Source: Streptococcus didelphis DSM 15616 (lineage in GTDB: Bacteria; Bacillota; Bacilli; Lactobacillales; Streptococcaceae). From it: a stretch of DNA of 64,000 nt. How positions within the stretch are numbered: position 1 is the first letter of the stretch; every line of letters starts with the position of its first letter. The notes beneath the pieces were generated by a model. It ran no database searches. It saw only the letters and a list, made by a program, of their open reading frames with translations, and was not told the origin of the DNA. Made by a program: the position numbers and the translations under genes. The stretch spans positions 79,818 to 143,817 of the forward strand of contig NZ_KB904196.1 of assembly GCF_000380005.1 (NCBI RefSeq). Direction: 5' to 3'. This document shows positions 31,129 through 38,835 of this stretch, in pieces.

Positions 31129-31326
31129 ATGAAAAACCTAAAATTAAAAGCTGCGCGTGCTAGTTGTGATTTGTCCCAACAGGACCTGGCTAATTTGGTT
31201 GGGGTCTCTAGGCAGACTATAGCAGCTGTTGAAAAAGGAGATTATAATCCAACTCTTAACCTTTGTATTACTATTTGTAAGGTACTTGACAGGACCTTAG
31301 ATGATCTTTTTTGGGAGACAGACTGA
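31129..31326 (+). CDS. Small XRE-family HTH regulator (YgzD-like)
   Basis: A 65-residue protein that is essentially one helix-turn-helix: LKAARASCDLSQQDLANLVGVSRQTIAAVEKGDYNP, then the short helix LCITICKVLDRTLDDLFW. This is the compact form typical of regulators encoded next to DUF3169 or ABC-type membrane proteins. It starts 3 bp after the membrane gene's stop, so the two are translationally coupled. Confidence 0.88.
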   Translation: MKNLKLKAARASCDLSQQDLANLVGVSRQTIAAVEKGDYNPTLNLCITICKVLDRTLDDLFWETD

Positions 31327-31392
31327 AGAGATAATAGCCTGGTAACAGCTCTGCTATTCCCCTTGAAATAAAAAATAAAAGGCTGAAAGTAC

Positions 31393-31422
31393 TTGACTCT
31401 AAGCTAATAAATTTGGTATGAT
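31393..31422 (+). promoter_or_regulatory. Promoter of rplM-rpsI
   Basis: TTGACT (31393-31398), an 18-bp spacer and TATGAT (31417-31422). Confidence 0.65.
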
Positions 31423-31433
31423 AGTAGACGGTA

Positions 31434-31511
31434 TTGTTTACCCCATTTGAAAGGCCCCGGAACCTTCCAAATACCTTCGATGGGACGGAACACCCATCAC
31501 ACTGTAAACAA
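31434..31511 (+). promoter_or_regulatory. rplM leader: L13-type ribosomal protein leader
   Basis: The 5' untranslated region of rplM is closed by TTGTTTAC (31434-31441) and GTAAACAA (31504-31511). It contains GC-rich internal pairs (AAGGCCCCGGAACCTT; GATGGGACGGAACACCCATC). The position, the closing stem and the internal hairpins fit the L13 leader known in Firmicutes, in which L13 is thought to bind its own message. A perfect palindrome, TACGAATTCGTA (about 31516-31527), directly precedes the ribosome site. Confidence 0.7.
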
Positions 31512-31538
31512 ATATTACGAATTCGTATAGGAGAAATC

Positions 31539-31985
31539 ATGAACAAAACAACTTTTATGGCTAAAACTGGCCAAGTTGAACGCAAATGGTATGTTGTTGA
31601 CGCAACAGATGTACCACTTGGACGTCTTTCTGCAGTAGTTGCTAGCGTACTTCGCGGAAAACATAAACCAACATTTACACCTCATACAGATACAGGTGAT
31701 TTTGTGATTGTTATCAATGCTGAAAAAGTTAAATTAACTGGTAAAAAAGCAACTGATAAAATCTACTACACTCACTCAATGTACCCAGGTGGATTAAAAC
31801 AAATCTCAGCAGGTGAACTACGTTCTAAAAACGCTGTACGTTTGATTGAAAAATCTGTCAAAGGCATGCTTCCACATAACACTCTTGGACGTGCACAAGG
31901 TATGAAATTGAAAGTCTTCGTTGGTGGTGAGCACACACACGCTGCACAACAACCAGAAGTACTTGATATCTCAGGACTTATCTAA
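31539..31985 (+). CDS. rplM: 50S ribosomal protein L13
   Basis: A 148-residue protein starting [20 protein letters not shown], with [20 protein letters not shown] and the C-terminal [21 protein letters not shown]13 is an early-assembly protein of the large subunit. The start at 31539 follows ATAGGAGAAATC; a longer in-frame reading to 31434 runs through the structured leader and is not real. rpsI follows after 20 bp. Confidence 0.98.
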   Translation: MNKTTFMAKTGQVERKWYVVDATDVPLGRLSAVVASVLRGKHKPTFTPHTDTGDFVIVINAEKVKLTGKKATDKIYYTHSMYPGGLKQISAGELRSKNAVRLIEKSVKGMLPHNTLGRAQGMKLKVFVGGEHTHAAQQPEVLDISGLI

Positions 31986-32005
31986 GAGGAAAGGAGCATT
32001 ATATA

Positions 32006-32398
32006 ATGGCACAAGCACAATATGCAGGTACTGGCCGTCGTAAAAACGCTGTTGCACGCGTTCGTTTGGTTCCAGGTACTGGTAAAATCACTGTTAACAA
32101 AAAAGATGTTGAAGAATACATCCCACATGCTGACTTACGTTTAGTTATTAACCAACCTTTTGCAGTTACATCAACTGAAGGTTCATACGACGTTATGGTA
32201 AACGTTGTTGGTGGTGGCTACGGAGGCCAATCAGGTGCGATCCGTCATGGTATCGCCCGTGCACTTCTACAAGTAGATCCAGACTTCCGCGATTCATTAA
32301 AACGCGCAGGATTACTTACACGTGACGCACGTATGGTTGAACGTAAAAAACCAGGTCTTAAGAAAGCTCGTAAAGCTAGCCAGTTCTCTAAACGTTAA
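32006..32398 (+). CDS. rpsI: 30S ribosomal protein S9
   Basis: A 130-residue protein with the S9 core ([36 protein letters not shown]) and the conserved basic tail ending SQFSKR that reaches the ribosomal P site. The ribosome site is AGGAAAGGAGCATTATATA. The 3' end of this gene from about 32349 recurs in a diverged form at 33764, so it appears to be the insertion point of a mobile element; the coding sequence itself is intact. Confidence 0.98.
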   Translation: MAQAQYAGTGRRKNAVARVRLVPGTGKITVNKKDVEEYIPHADLRLVINQPFAVTSTEGSYDVMVNVVGGGYGGQSGAIRHGIARALLQVDPDFRDSLKRAGLLTRDARMVERKKPGLKKARKASQFSKR

Positions 32399-32424
32399 GA
32401 AACGGCTACAATACAGCATTTATC

Positions 32425-32458
32425 AACACTTCATGGTTCACACCATGGGGTGTTTTTT
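32425..32458 (+). terminator. Terminator after rpsI (first copy)
   Basis: AACAC-TT-CATGGT, loop TCAC, ACCATG-GG-GTGTT and a T run. A closely related hairpin recurs at 33835-33869. Confidence 0.8.
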
Positions 32459-32861
32459 GGCTCTTTGTCAACTGTAGTGGGTAAGAGCCTAACACCTAGA
32501 GAGGACCAAATTGGTTCTCTCTTTTGTGATGTTCAAAGCAATTAAAATCCGTGTTTTGAAGTTAAGACACTCTAGGTAAGGGATCTTAGACTCTTTTTGA
32601 AAATCATACTTAGCTATTTGGGAGTGACAATGTGGACATTTAGGAGCGATAGTCTAGTTTAGCAATGCTTTCTTTATGTGTTCCACAATCCAAATAATCT
32701 AAGATAGTGATACTTTGGTTTTTTGTTCCATATGATTCTTTCTAATGAGTTGTTTGCGCTTTTTAGTAGAGGTTATATGGGATTTTTTATGTGAAAAATT
32801 CGCGAAAAGAAAAGTCCATAATCTCTTTAGTAGTTTTATCTGTTACAGAAATTATAGAGCC
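32459..32861 (-). mobile_element. Decayed ISL3-family insertion sequence remnant
   Basis: Read on the minus strand from about 32735, two frames give ISL3 transposase N-terminal text: ILDYLDCGTHKESIAKLDYRS then, after a frameshift, the zinc-finger part KCPHCHSQIAKYDFQK and SKIPYLECLNFKTRI. It then jumps straight to an element end, so most of the transposase is deleted. The plus-strand ends are GGCTCTTTGTCAACTGTAGT (32459 on) and a facing segment ending AGAGCC at 32861 whose complement begins GGCTCTATAATTTCTGTAA; these are plausible imperfect terminal repeats. No target duplication is seen. The element lies against the rpsI terminator. Nothing else is supported between 32862 and the toxin-antitoxin promoter at 32958. 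Confidence 0.75.
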
Positions 32862-32957
32862 GGAATTGGTGAGATAAGAAAAAATGATAGTAGAAAATCT
32901 GCTATTATTTTTCAACTATTTAGACTAATATATTATAAAGGATGAGATAATTAGAAA

Positions 32958-32986
32958 TTGACATTTACTGTAAAATACTATACAAT
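32958..32986 (+). promoter_or_regulatory. Promoter and operator candidate of the toxin-antitoxin pair
   Basis: TTGACA (32958-32963), exactly 17 bp, and TACAAT (32981-32986). The spacer starts with the palindrome TTTACTGTAAA (32964-32974), a possible site for autorepression by the antitoxin. Confidence 0.7.
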
Positions 32987-33012
32987 AGCACTACAAAAAA
33001 GGGGTGATTACT

Positions 33013-33318
33013 ATGGGAAAAACAGCTACTATCAACGTTAGGGTAGATGAATCGGATAAAAAGTCTGCGGAACAAGTTTTGAAACAACTTGGGATGCCGA
33101 TGTCAACCTTGATTACCTTATTGCTAAAACAGGTTTCACTAACAAAGAGTGTACCTTTTGATATTACTCTTCCAGAGGCACCATCATCAGTGAGTGTTGA
33201 TCAGATAAGTGTGGATGAATTTGGGCAGATGATGGTAGGCGCATACCAAGAATCTGAAACTGGCCAAGTCCGATCGGCAAATGAATTCTTTAAGGAATTT
33301 AGGGAACGGCACGCATGA
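33013..33318 (+). CDS. RelB/DinJ family antitoxin
   Basis: A 101-residue antitoxin. It begins with the ribbon-helix-helix DNA-binding segment TATINVRVDESDKKSAEQVLKQLGMPMSTLITLLLKQ, typical of DinJ/RelB, and ends with a toxin-binding tail. The start at ATG 33013 follows AAAAGGGGTGATTACT. The stop overlaps the toxin's ATG by 4 bp (ATGA). It is expected to neutralise the downstream toxin and repress the shared promoter. It lies within the segment bounded by the two rpsI 3' ends. Confidence 0.9.
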   Translation: MGKTATINVRVDESDKKSAEQVLKQLGMPMSTLITLLLKQVSLTKSVPFDITLPEAPSSVSVDQISVDEFGQMMVGAYQESETGQVRSANEFFKEFRERHA

Positions 33319-33650
33319 ATAAAGTCGTCATTAATATATTAAGGCGTGCTGAGGAAGATATGGAAGACATCTATCATTATATCGCAAATGAACTTCAATC
33401 CCCTCAAGTTGCAATGAAACAATTTAATAGCATTGCAGAGGCAATTCAAACCTTGGAGGTTTACCCAGAGAGAAGTGCTATCGTTGAGGAATTACTTGTG
33501 TTGGGAATCAAGGTGAGACGATTATTAATGAAGAATTATTCTATTTTTTACCGTTTTGATAATGATATAGTTACCGTATTAAGAGTGCTTCATCAATCAA
33601 GAAGTTTAGATAAATTAATGTTTAAAATTGGTCAAAAAGAGGATTGGTAA
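33315..33650 (+). CDS. RelE/ParE family toxin
   Basis: A 111-residue protein with the ParE/RelE fold signature: AEEDMEDIYHYIANELQSPQVA, the YPERSAI segment, IKVRRLLMKNYSIFYRFDNDIVTVLRVLHQSRSLDK. Relatives inhibit growth by mRNA cleavage at the ribosome (RelE) or gyrase poisoning (ParE); which one cannot be told here. The 4-bp overlap with the antitoxin gene indicates coupled translation. Confidence 0.88.
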   Translation: MNKVVINILRRAEEDMEDIYHYIANELQSPQVAMKQFNSIAEAIQTLEVYPERSAIVEELLVLGIKVRRLLMKNYSIFYRFDNDIVTVLRVLHQSRSLDKLMFKIGQKEDW

Positions 33651-33763
33651 TTTCCATTATTAACTCAAAACTTATACAAATTTATTGAAATAGTTGATCG
33701 AAAGATTCTGGCTAAGTACGATAAATACAGCGTTTTGAAATGGGTTGGGACCATGGACTATCC

Positions 33764-33871
33764 AACCAGGTCTTAAAAAAACCGTAAAACTTCACGATTC
33801 TCAAAAGGTTAATATATACTTATATTAAGGTCTCAAAGCACTTCATGGTTTACCCATGGGGTGCTTTTTGG
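33764..33871 (+). repeat. Second, diverged copy of the rpsI 3' end and its terminator
   Basis: The segment starts with AACCAGGTCTTAA, 13 bases identical to 32349-32361 in rpsI. It continues, after a one-base deletion, as a recognisable S9 tail (RKTSRFSKG and stop, compared with RKASQFSKR in rpsI). It ends in a hairpin, GCACTTCATGG ... CCATGGGGTGCTTTTTGG, matching the rpsI terminator. It is not translated from its own start. Best read as the distal junction of an element that integrated at the rpsI 3' end. Confidence 0.8.
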
Positions 33872-33931
33872 GGGGTAATGCTGTATACTAAAGTTATATC
33901 TTTAATTACTGATGATGCTAAGGAGTGTTGT

Positions 33932-34960
33932 ATGAAAATTGTTGTGTTAGCTGGTGGATTAAGTGATGAGAGGGATGTTTCTTTATCCTCAGGTGCAAAA
34001 ATTGCTAATGCCTTAATGGCAAAGGGTCACCAGGTGCTTTTGATGGATCTTTACCTTGGTATTTCTGATGCTAGTGATTTTGACAGCGCTTATAGCAAGT
34101 ATGGTCAAAATACCTATCATTATGATATTCCAGACTTGACTCCCGACTTAAAGGAACTGATTATTAAAAATAAGGGACGAGAATCAGAGATTGGTATAAA
34201 TGTAGTGCCTATTTGCCAGACTTCTGATTTGGTTTTTCTAGCTTTACATGGCGGCATTGGAGAAAATGGGAAACTACAAGCTTTTTTTGATTTGCATTAT
34301 ATCAAATATACAGGATCTGATTATAAAAGTAGTCTATTAGCTATGGATAAAATAGTATCTAAAACGCTTATGGCAAGCAATCATATCGTAACACCTAAGT
34401 GGACTGTCTGTGATAGTGTAAGCCAAAATAGGTTATCAGCACCAGCTGTTGTTAAACCTAATGATAATGGCTCAAGTATCGGGGTTAAAATTGCTGAAAA
34501 AGAGACTGATTTAAAAGAAGCCATCCAAGAAGCTAGACTTTACTCAGAAAGTATTTTAATTGAGGAAAAAATTGAAGGTCGGGAATTCTCAGTCGGGATA
34601 TTAAACAGGAGTGCCCTACCTGTTATCGAGCTGATTCCAAAGCAGGGCTTTTATGATTATCAAAATAAATACCAGGTTGGAGCAACTGAAGAAATAACAC
34701 CGGCAGTAATTGATGATAAGCTAAAAGATTCCTTGCAAGAACTAGCTTTAGATGTTTTTAAACTCTTGCAATTATCTGTCTATGCCCGGATAGATTTTAT
34801 AGTAGATGCTAATAATCGGATTTACTGTATAGAGGCCAATTCCTTACCAGGAATGACTCCTACAAGTCTCTTGCCTCAAGAGGCACTAGCTAATGGGATT
34901 AGTTATGAGAACCTCTGTCAACAAATAGTGGATTTATCTCTTAAAAAGTATAAAGGCTAA
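33932..34960 (+). CDS. D-alanine--D-alanine ligase-like ATP-grasp protein
   Basis: A 342-residue ATP-grasp ligase. The N-terminal domain begins KIVVLAGGLSDERDVSLSSG, the usual Ddl start. HGGIGENGKLQAF is the substrate loop, KPNDNGSSIGVKI the ATP-grasp motif and CIEANSLPGMTPTSLLPQEA the metal-binding C-terminal block. The start at 33932 (TAAGGAGTGTTGT before it) is chosen over an in-frame ATG at 33845 that lies inside the terminator hairpin. It is not next to murF, the usual ddl site, so it may be a paralogue with another amino acid or peptide substrate. Confidence 0.82.
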   Translation: MKIVVLAGGLSDERDVSLSSGAKIANALMAKGHQVLLMDLYLGISDASDFDSAYSKYGQNTYHYDIPDLTPDLKELIIKNKGRESEIGINVVPICQTSDLVFLALHGGIGENGKLQAFFDLHYIKYTGSDYKSSLLAMDKIVSKTLMASNHIVTPKWTVCDSVSQNRLSAPAVVKPNDNGSSIGVKIAEKETDLKEAIQEARLYSESILIEEKIEGREFSVGILNRSALPVIELIPKQGFYDYQNKYQVGATEEITPAVIDDKLKDSLQELALDVFKLLQLSVYARIDFIVDANNRIYCIEANSLPGMTPTSLLPQEALANGISYENLCQQIVDLSLKKYKG

Positions 34961-35029
34961 AGCTAGCTTAGAAATTCCCTCTTAATATTGGCTCCAGATA
35001 GAAAATAATGATGCACTTATTAATAATAG

Positions 35030-35059
35030 AAAAGGTAGATAAATTTGTCTACTTTTTTT
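35030..35059 (+). terminator. Terminator after the Ddl-like gene
   Basis: GTAGA / TCTAC hairpin flanked by A and T runs (T7). The remainder of the 34961-35391 gap is AT-rich, with only a TATAAT at 35273-35278 as a possible promoter element for the esxA remnant. Confidence 0.65.
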
Positions 35060-35391
35060 AGTTTTAAAAAAAATTCTTTTTATTTTTCGGATAATTGTAT
35101 GAAGGGAGTAAACTCTTTTCTTAGGTTAAAAATTTTGAAAAATACTAACAAAAATCTTCATCCATAAATTGTCGCACTAATTAGAAAGGGGTTTTGGTCT
35201 TGAGGAGAGTTCGTCTTTTGATTAATAAAAGTAAAAATATTCACCAAAGCATTCATTTTAGCGTATTTTTTATATAATAATTAACTTAATTGAAAAAATA
35301 TCATAAAAATACAAAAAAGTTTCTCTTTACACGAGCAAAGTTAAGGAAAAAGGGTTACAATTTAATAAGAAAAATATTAGGAGATGTGACA

Positions 35392-35680
35392 ATGTCACAA
35401 ATTAAACCTACACCAGAAGAACTTCGCACGCCAGCTCATAAATACACATCAGGTTCACAATAAATTACAGATGTTCTTAATCTTTTGACACAAGAACAAG
35501 CCGTAATTGATGAAAATTGGGATGGGTCCGCATTGATAGTTTTGGTGACAATTTAATGAATTGTCACCAAAAATCCAACAGTTTGCACAATTGTTAGAAG
35601 ATATTAACCAACAGTTACTAAAAGTTGCAGATGTTGTTGAACAAACAGATGCAGATATCGCTTCTCAAATTAGCGGATAA
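35392..35680 (+). pseudogene. esxA: EsxA-like WXG100 protein, broken
   Basis: The intact gene would encode a secreted helical-hairpin substrate of about 97 residues. The start is good (AGGAGATGTGACA then ATG, MSQIKPTPEELRTPAHKYTSGSQ), but codon 24 is TAA where Gln is expected. The frame continues as ITDVLNLLTQEQAVIDENWDGS, containing the W-x-G turn, then shifts twice. The end is readable as FNELSPKIQQFAQLLEDINQ and onward to DADIASQISG. At least three inactivating lesions are present, so this is true decay rather than a single read error. Confidence 0.85.
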
Positions 35681-35763
35681 GGCTAGACCAACTACTGTAA
35701 TTAACACTTAGGAAGGCTTCTGCCTTCCTAAGTGTTAATAGGAAATGAATTTTAGGGAAGAAA

Positions 35764-36540
35764 ATGAAGGTGAAAAATAGTTTTAAAGTAGTAGGATATA
35801 TCATTGCAGTTGGTCTATTGTTAGCTGGGGTTCTTGGGTTAAATTTAGCTATACAATCACATAATGAAAAAGATTAGCTCAACCAATCTCACCGTCAGTC
35901 AAAACTTAATATTACGCTTGTTAATGAGGATCAACCCATTACTGAGGGTAATAAGGTTTATAATTGGGGTTCAAGTTACCTCAAATCAATTGAAAAAGAC
36001 AATAGCCAAAATTGGTCAGTTGTTAGTAGAGGAACTGCAGAAAATGGTCTCAAAAAAGGTGATTATCAATTAATGGTTATCATTCCAAATGACTTTTCTA
36101 AAAAAGTTCTAGATGTTAATAATAGCAGTGCAGATCCATCAGTTGTTTCTTATAAGGTTAACACTGCAGGAAATCTTGAATTGGAAAAAGAAGCCAGTAA
36201 AAAAAGGAAAAGATATTGTTGCTGGTTTAAACAGTCAGCTTGTTGATATGTACATGGCTAGTATCTTAAGTAACCTTTATACAGCACAACAAAATGTTCA
36301 ATCAATGGTCGATGTTCAATCAGGTAATATTTCCAATTTTCAAAAAAGTTTATTAACGCCAGCAGTTAAATTTCAAGATATTTTCCCAGCCTTAGTTTCC
36401 TCATCAGATAATTCTCTGACAGCAAACGAAGCCTTAAAACAATCTCTGGATAAATATAGTGACTTATATGATGGTTTACTAAAAGAACAAAGCAATTATG
36501 GAAAGAGCTTAGCTGATTTACTTAAGCAAGAGCAGAAGAT
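35764..36540 (+). pseudogene. esaA: EsaA N-terminal remnant (type VII secretion), broken and truncated
   Basis: It begins MKVKNSFKVVGYIIAVGLLL, the N-terminal membrane helix of EsaA (YueB-like), and stops at a TAG at codon 38. The same frame then gives LNITLVNEDQPITEGNKVYNWG and LMVIIPNDFSKKVLDV, both typical of the EsaA extracellular domain. A one-base insertion in an A run near 36199 shifts the frame to ..GLNSQLVDMYMASILSNLY and on to SLADLLKQEQ, where homology ends abruptly. Full EsaA is about 1000 residues, so roughly three quarters is missing. Confidence 0.82.
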
Positions 36541-36756
36541 AAGATTTCTTATAATGAGTTTACAGCTACTTTAATGGGAATGGGAGATGTTCGAGAAGAA
36601 GTTGCTAAATTCTTAAGTCAAATGGAAGCGCAGCAAAAACTTTTAATCTCTACCATGTTAGCCATTTATGGAGATAGGTTAGAATCTCTTGCACGTGAGT
36701 CTCGTCACCTTCAAGAGGAGTTAGAAAAGAAAGGAGGGAAAGATGGTAAAAGTTAA
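36541..36756 (+). pseudogene. Fragment of a small helical LXG-partner protein (Lap2/DUF3958-like)
   Basis: Right after the EsaA remnant the frame opens as DKISYNEFTATLMGMGDVREE and ends ..RESRHLQEELEKKGGKDGKS. It is an all-helical, charged C-terminal piece with no start of its own. Its stop overlaps the LXG gene start by 14 bp, and the LXG ribosome site is inside it. In streptococcal T7SS loci such short helical chaperones sit directly before LXG effectors, so I infer a Lap2-type protein that lost its 5' part in the same deletion that cut esaA. Confidence 0.5.
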
Positions 36757-37237
36757 TACAGGAACAATGGGAACTCAAGCATCTACGGTTACCAGTCGCG
36801 TTTCAGCATTGAATAATGCCATAAGTCAGTTATCAGCTTTTGCGGGAGAAGGTAGCTTGCAAGGAGCAGCCTATGAAAATGCCAAAATCTATGCTACAGG
36901 TGTTTTGACACTACTGTTACAGAGTATGATTCTATATTCAGAGAGTGTTAGTGAGGGAACAATAGAACTACAAAGTCTTTATGCGTCAATTTGTGGTGGT
37001 GAGGATTTGGACTCAGATGATCTGGAGACTAAAATTACTAATGATAATAATTCATTACGAGCTGCAGAGAAGCTCTTAGATGCTTTAAACCATGATGAAG
37101 GAGCGAGTAAGGGATTAAAAAGTGCCCAAGCAGGGAACATCAGCTCCTTAAGAAGATGTATTAAATCTAATCAAAAGAAATTAGAACCATCAGATATTTC
37201 AAAAATTATCATATTTACATATTTAGTAGTCTTGTAA
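36743..37237 (+). pseudogene. LXG-domain type VII effector, N-terminal remnant
   Basis: A strong ribosome site (AAAGGAGGGAAAG) and ATG start a 164-codon frame: MVKVNTGTMGTQASTVTSRV.. through YENAKIYATGVLTLLLQSMI and YSESVSEGTIELQSLYASICGG, then helical text to about residue 145. This is the start of the LXG targeting domain of polymorphic toxins exported by the EssC machinery. The last residues (SKIIIFTYLVVL) belong to the reading frame of foreign downstream sequence, so the rest of the LXG domain and any toxin domain are gone. Confidence 0.72.
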
Positions 37238-37826
37238 TTGAAATAATATCTTTTTATCATTTATGCAAAATAAAAAATGAAAGAGTTCTATCTTATTATT
37301 ACAAATATGTAGGCTCTTTAATGTTTCTATTTGCCTTAGAAGTGACCATTTGGTTCATCTTGGGATCTTCAATGGTTTTAGGGGAAAATTTATCTTTTCT
37401 CATTTTTCCCCTATTTTAATAATAATATTTACGGAAAGATATTTGACATTTAAACAACGCATAACACAATCTCTCTCTGGAGAAAAACCATATCATAATT
37501 CATTAGCAACATTAATTGATAAATTCGTCATTTTTTCTAAGAAATATGGAGGATTAGTTGTACTTATACTAATAGTTTTTCGTTTTTTCTTTCCAATTGA
37601 TAAATCTAATGATATTGTACGTACCGTAGGTATGTTTGTCTATATGCTTGGGGCTCTGTTTTTGATATATGTTACAACATCCCTATTATTTGATATTATT
37701 AAAGGTTATTATCTCAAAAAATATCTTGAAGATTATCGACAAATTTCTGGTTATTCTATTGAGTGGTATGGTAAGACAGCGAAAATCTACAAAGAAAGTT
37801 TGAAAAAGGATGTATCTGAAAAATAA
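37209..37826 (+). pseudogene. Frameshifted polytopic membrane protein
   Basis: Two frames join into one protein. 37209-37418 reads NYHIYIFSSLVIEIISFYHL.. through SLMFLFALEVTIWFILGSSM and stops. After a shift near 37410 the text continues ILIIIFTERYLTFKQRI, then a second pair of hydrophobic segments (LVVLILIVFRFFF; VGMFVYMLGALFLIYVTTSLLF) and a charged tail ending KDVSEK. It lacks a start, so the 5' end is also lost. The family is not recognised; membrane proteins are common as immunity or accessory factors in T7SS islands. Confidence 0.55.
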
Positions 37827-37828
37827 AG

Positions 37829-38050
37829 GTGAGCATCTATTACGGTATATTTATTAGTTTGAGAGGTTTAGGTATAGTAAAGATCCTTCTTGTTTTCTCG
37901 TTCTACTTATGGCTAATAGTGGTATTTGAAAGATATAAGGGTGGTTTGGAAACTAGCGAGATCTCTCAAAGGGACTATATGGTGTTTTTAAGTCCTAATC
38001 TAGCAGATGTCGTTTTAACCTGTGTATTAGGCAAAAATAGTCTATTTTAA
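37829..38050 (+). CDS. Short hydrophobic open frame of uncertain status
   Basis: A 73-codon frame from a GTG, 2 bp after the broken membrane protein. One or two hydrophobic segments are visible (GIVKILLVFSFYLWLIVVF), followed by the tail LSPNLADVVLTCVLGKN. The only ribosome-site-like sequence (AAAGGTGAG) abuts the GTG. It is more likely another remnant of the T7SS accessory zone than a working gene. A short hairpin with T6 (CTTC/GAAG, about 38057-38078) follows. Confidence 0.3.
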   Translation: MSIYYGIFISLRGLGIVKILLVFSFYLWLIVVFERYKGGLETSEISQRDYMVFLSPNLADVVLTCVLGKNSLF

Positions 38051-38226
38051 AATAATCTTCTGTTAGGAAGGTTTTTTGCTTGTGGCTAATTTGAAAATAT
38101 GACATCTAAAAAAGGACAGTTAGACGTAAAAAGCATATACTTAAGGTATCAGAAAATCTAATGCATTATAAATAGGCTACAATTAGAGAATTTATCTTTT
38201 AATTTCAGGTTTTTAAAGGAGAGAAA

Positions 38227-38736
38227 ATGAAAGTAACACAATTAAGTAGTGATACCTTGGATCGGGCTCAAGAGCGCTTTTTGGAATGTCTTAAGGAAAT
38301 GTCTTTGGCAGAAATAAATACTATGCCTGAGCCTTTGATAAAGTCTGTTACGTGGTTGGTTTGGCATTCGGCACGTGTTTTAGATTATCAAATAAGTCCT
38401 TTAATGGAGACAGAGCAAGTTTATTTTAGCCAGGGTTGGAAGGAAAAATTTGATCTAGATTTGCCAGATGATACTAAGGATTGGAAGCACAGCCCTGAGG
38501 AAGCAGCAAAGGTTGTGGTTGAGGATAAAAATCTCCTAATAGCTTACCTTGAAACCTGTATGGACTTAGCAAAAGGCTACTTAGCTACTTTAGATGAAAC
38601 GAGTATGGATGAAATTGTTGACAGGAGTTGGACACCAGCTGTAACACGTCAGGTAAGGCTTGTTTCTACAATTGATGATGTGGTTATGCATTCTGGACAA
38701 GCTGTTTACACGCGCCGATTGGTACTTGGAAAATGA
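38227..38736 (+). CDS. DinB/YfiT-like four-helix-bundle protein
   Basis: A 169-residue DinB_2-type protein. The metal-binding histidines are visible in SVTWLVWHSARVLDYQ (residue about 49) and DDVVMHSGQAVYTRR (residue about 158). Relatives are thiol- or metal-dependent enzymes, but most, including this one, have no known substrate. The ribosome site is AAAGGAGAGAAA. It is flanked by the T7SS remnants and the citrate cluster and has its own terminator. Confidence 0.82.
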   Translation: MKVTQLSSDTLDRAQERFLECLKEMSLAEINTMPEPLIKSVTWLVWHSARVLDYQISPLMETEQVYFSQGWKEKFDLDLPDDTKDWKHSPEEAAKVVVEDKNLLIAYLETCMDLAKGYLATLDETSMDEIVDRSWTPAVTRQVRLVSTIDDVVMHSGQAVYTRRLVLGK

Positions 38737-38771
38737 GCTGTAAACACTAAACATAACTTTTATAATAAGAC

Positions 38772-38828
38772 AAAAATCCCTGTTGAAACCTTTAGCAATT
38801 GCTTTTAAGGCTTAACAAGGATTTTTTT
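38772..38828. terminator. Terminator between dinB-like gene and citC
   Basis: AAAAATCC-CTGTT / AACAAGGATTTTTT arms with an internal helix. T runs on both strands serve the convergent genes. Confidence 0.75.
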
Positions 38829-38835
38829 AGAAAGA

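Noticed and set aside
31434..31538. 35-residue N-terminal extension of L13
   Set aside because: It runs through the structured leader; the standard 148-residue L13 starts at 31539 with a good ribosome site.
32745..32945. 66-codon open frame after the ISL3 transposase fragment
   Set aside because: No ribosome site, no recognisable protein features, and it lies across the probable end of the IS remnant.
33004..33012. GTG at 33004 as antitoxin start
   Set aside because: It overlaps the ribosome site AAAAGGGGTG; ATG 33013 gives the normal RelB/DinJ N-terminus.
33845..33931. N-terminal extension of the Ddl-like protein
   Set aside because: The ATG at 33845 is part of the terminator hairpin of the rpsI duplicate, and AAGGAG marks 33932 as start.
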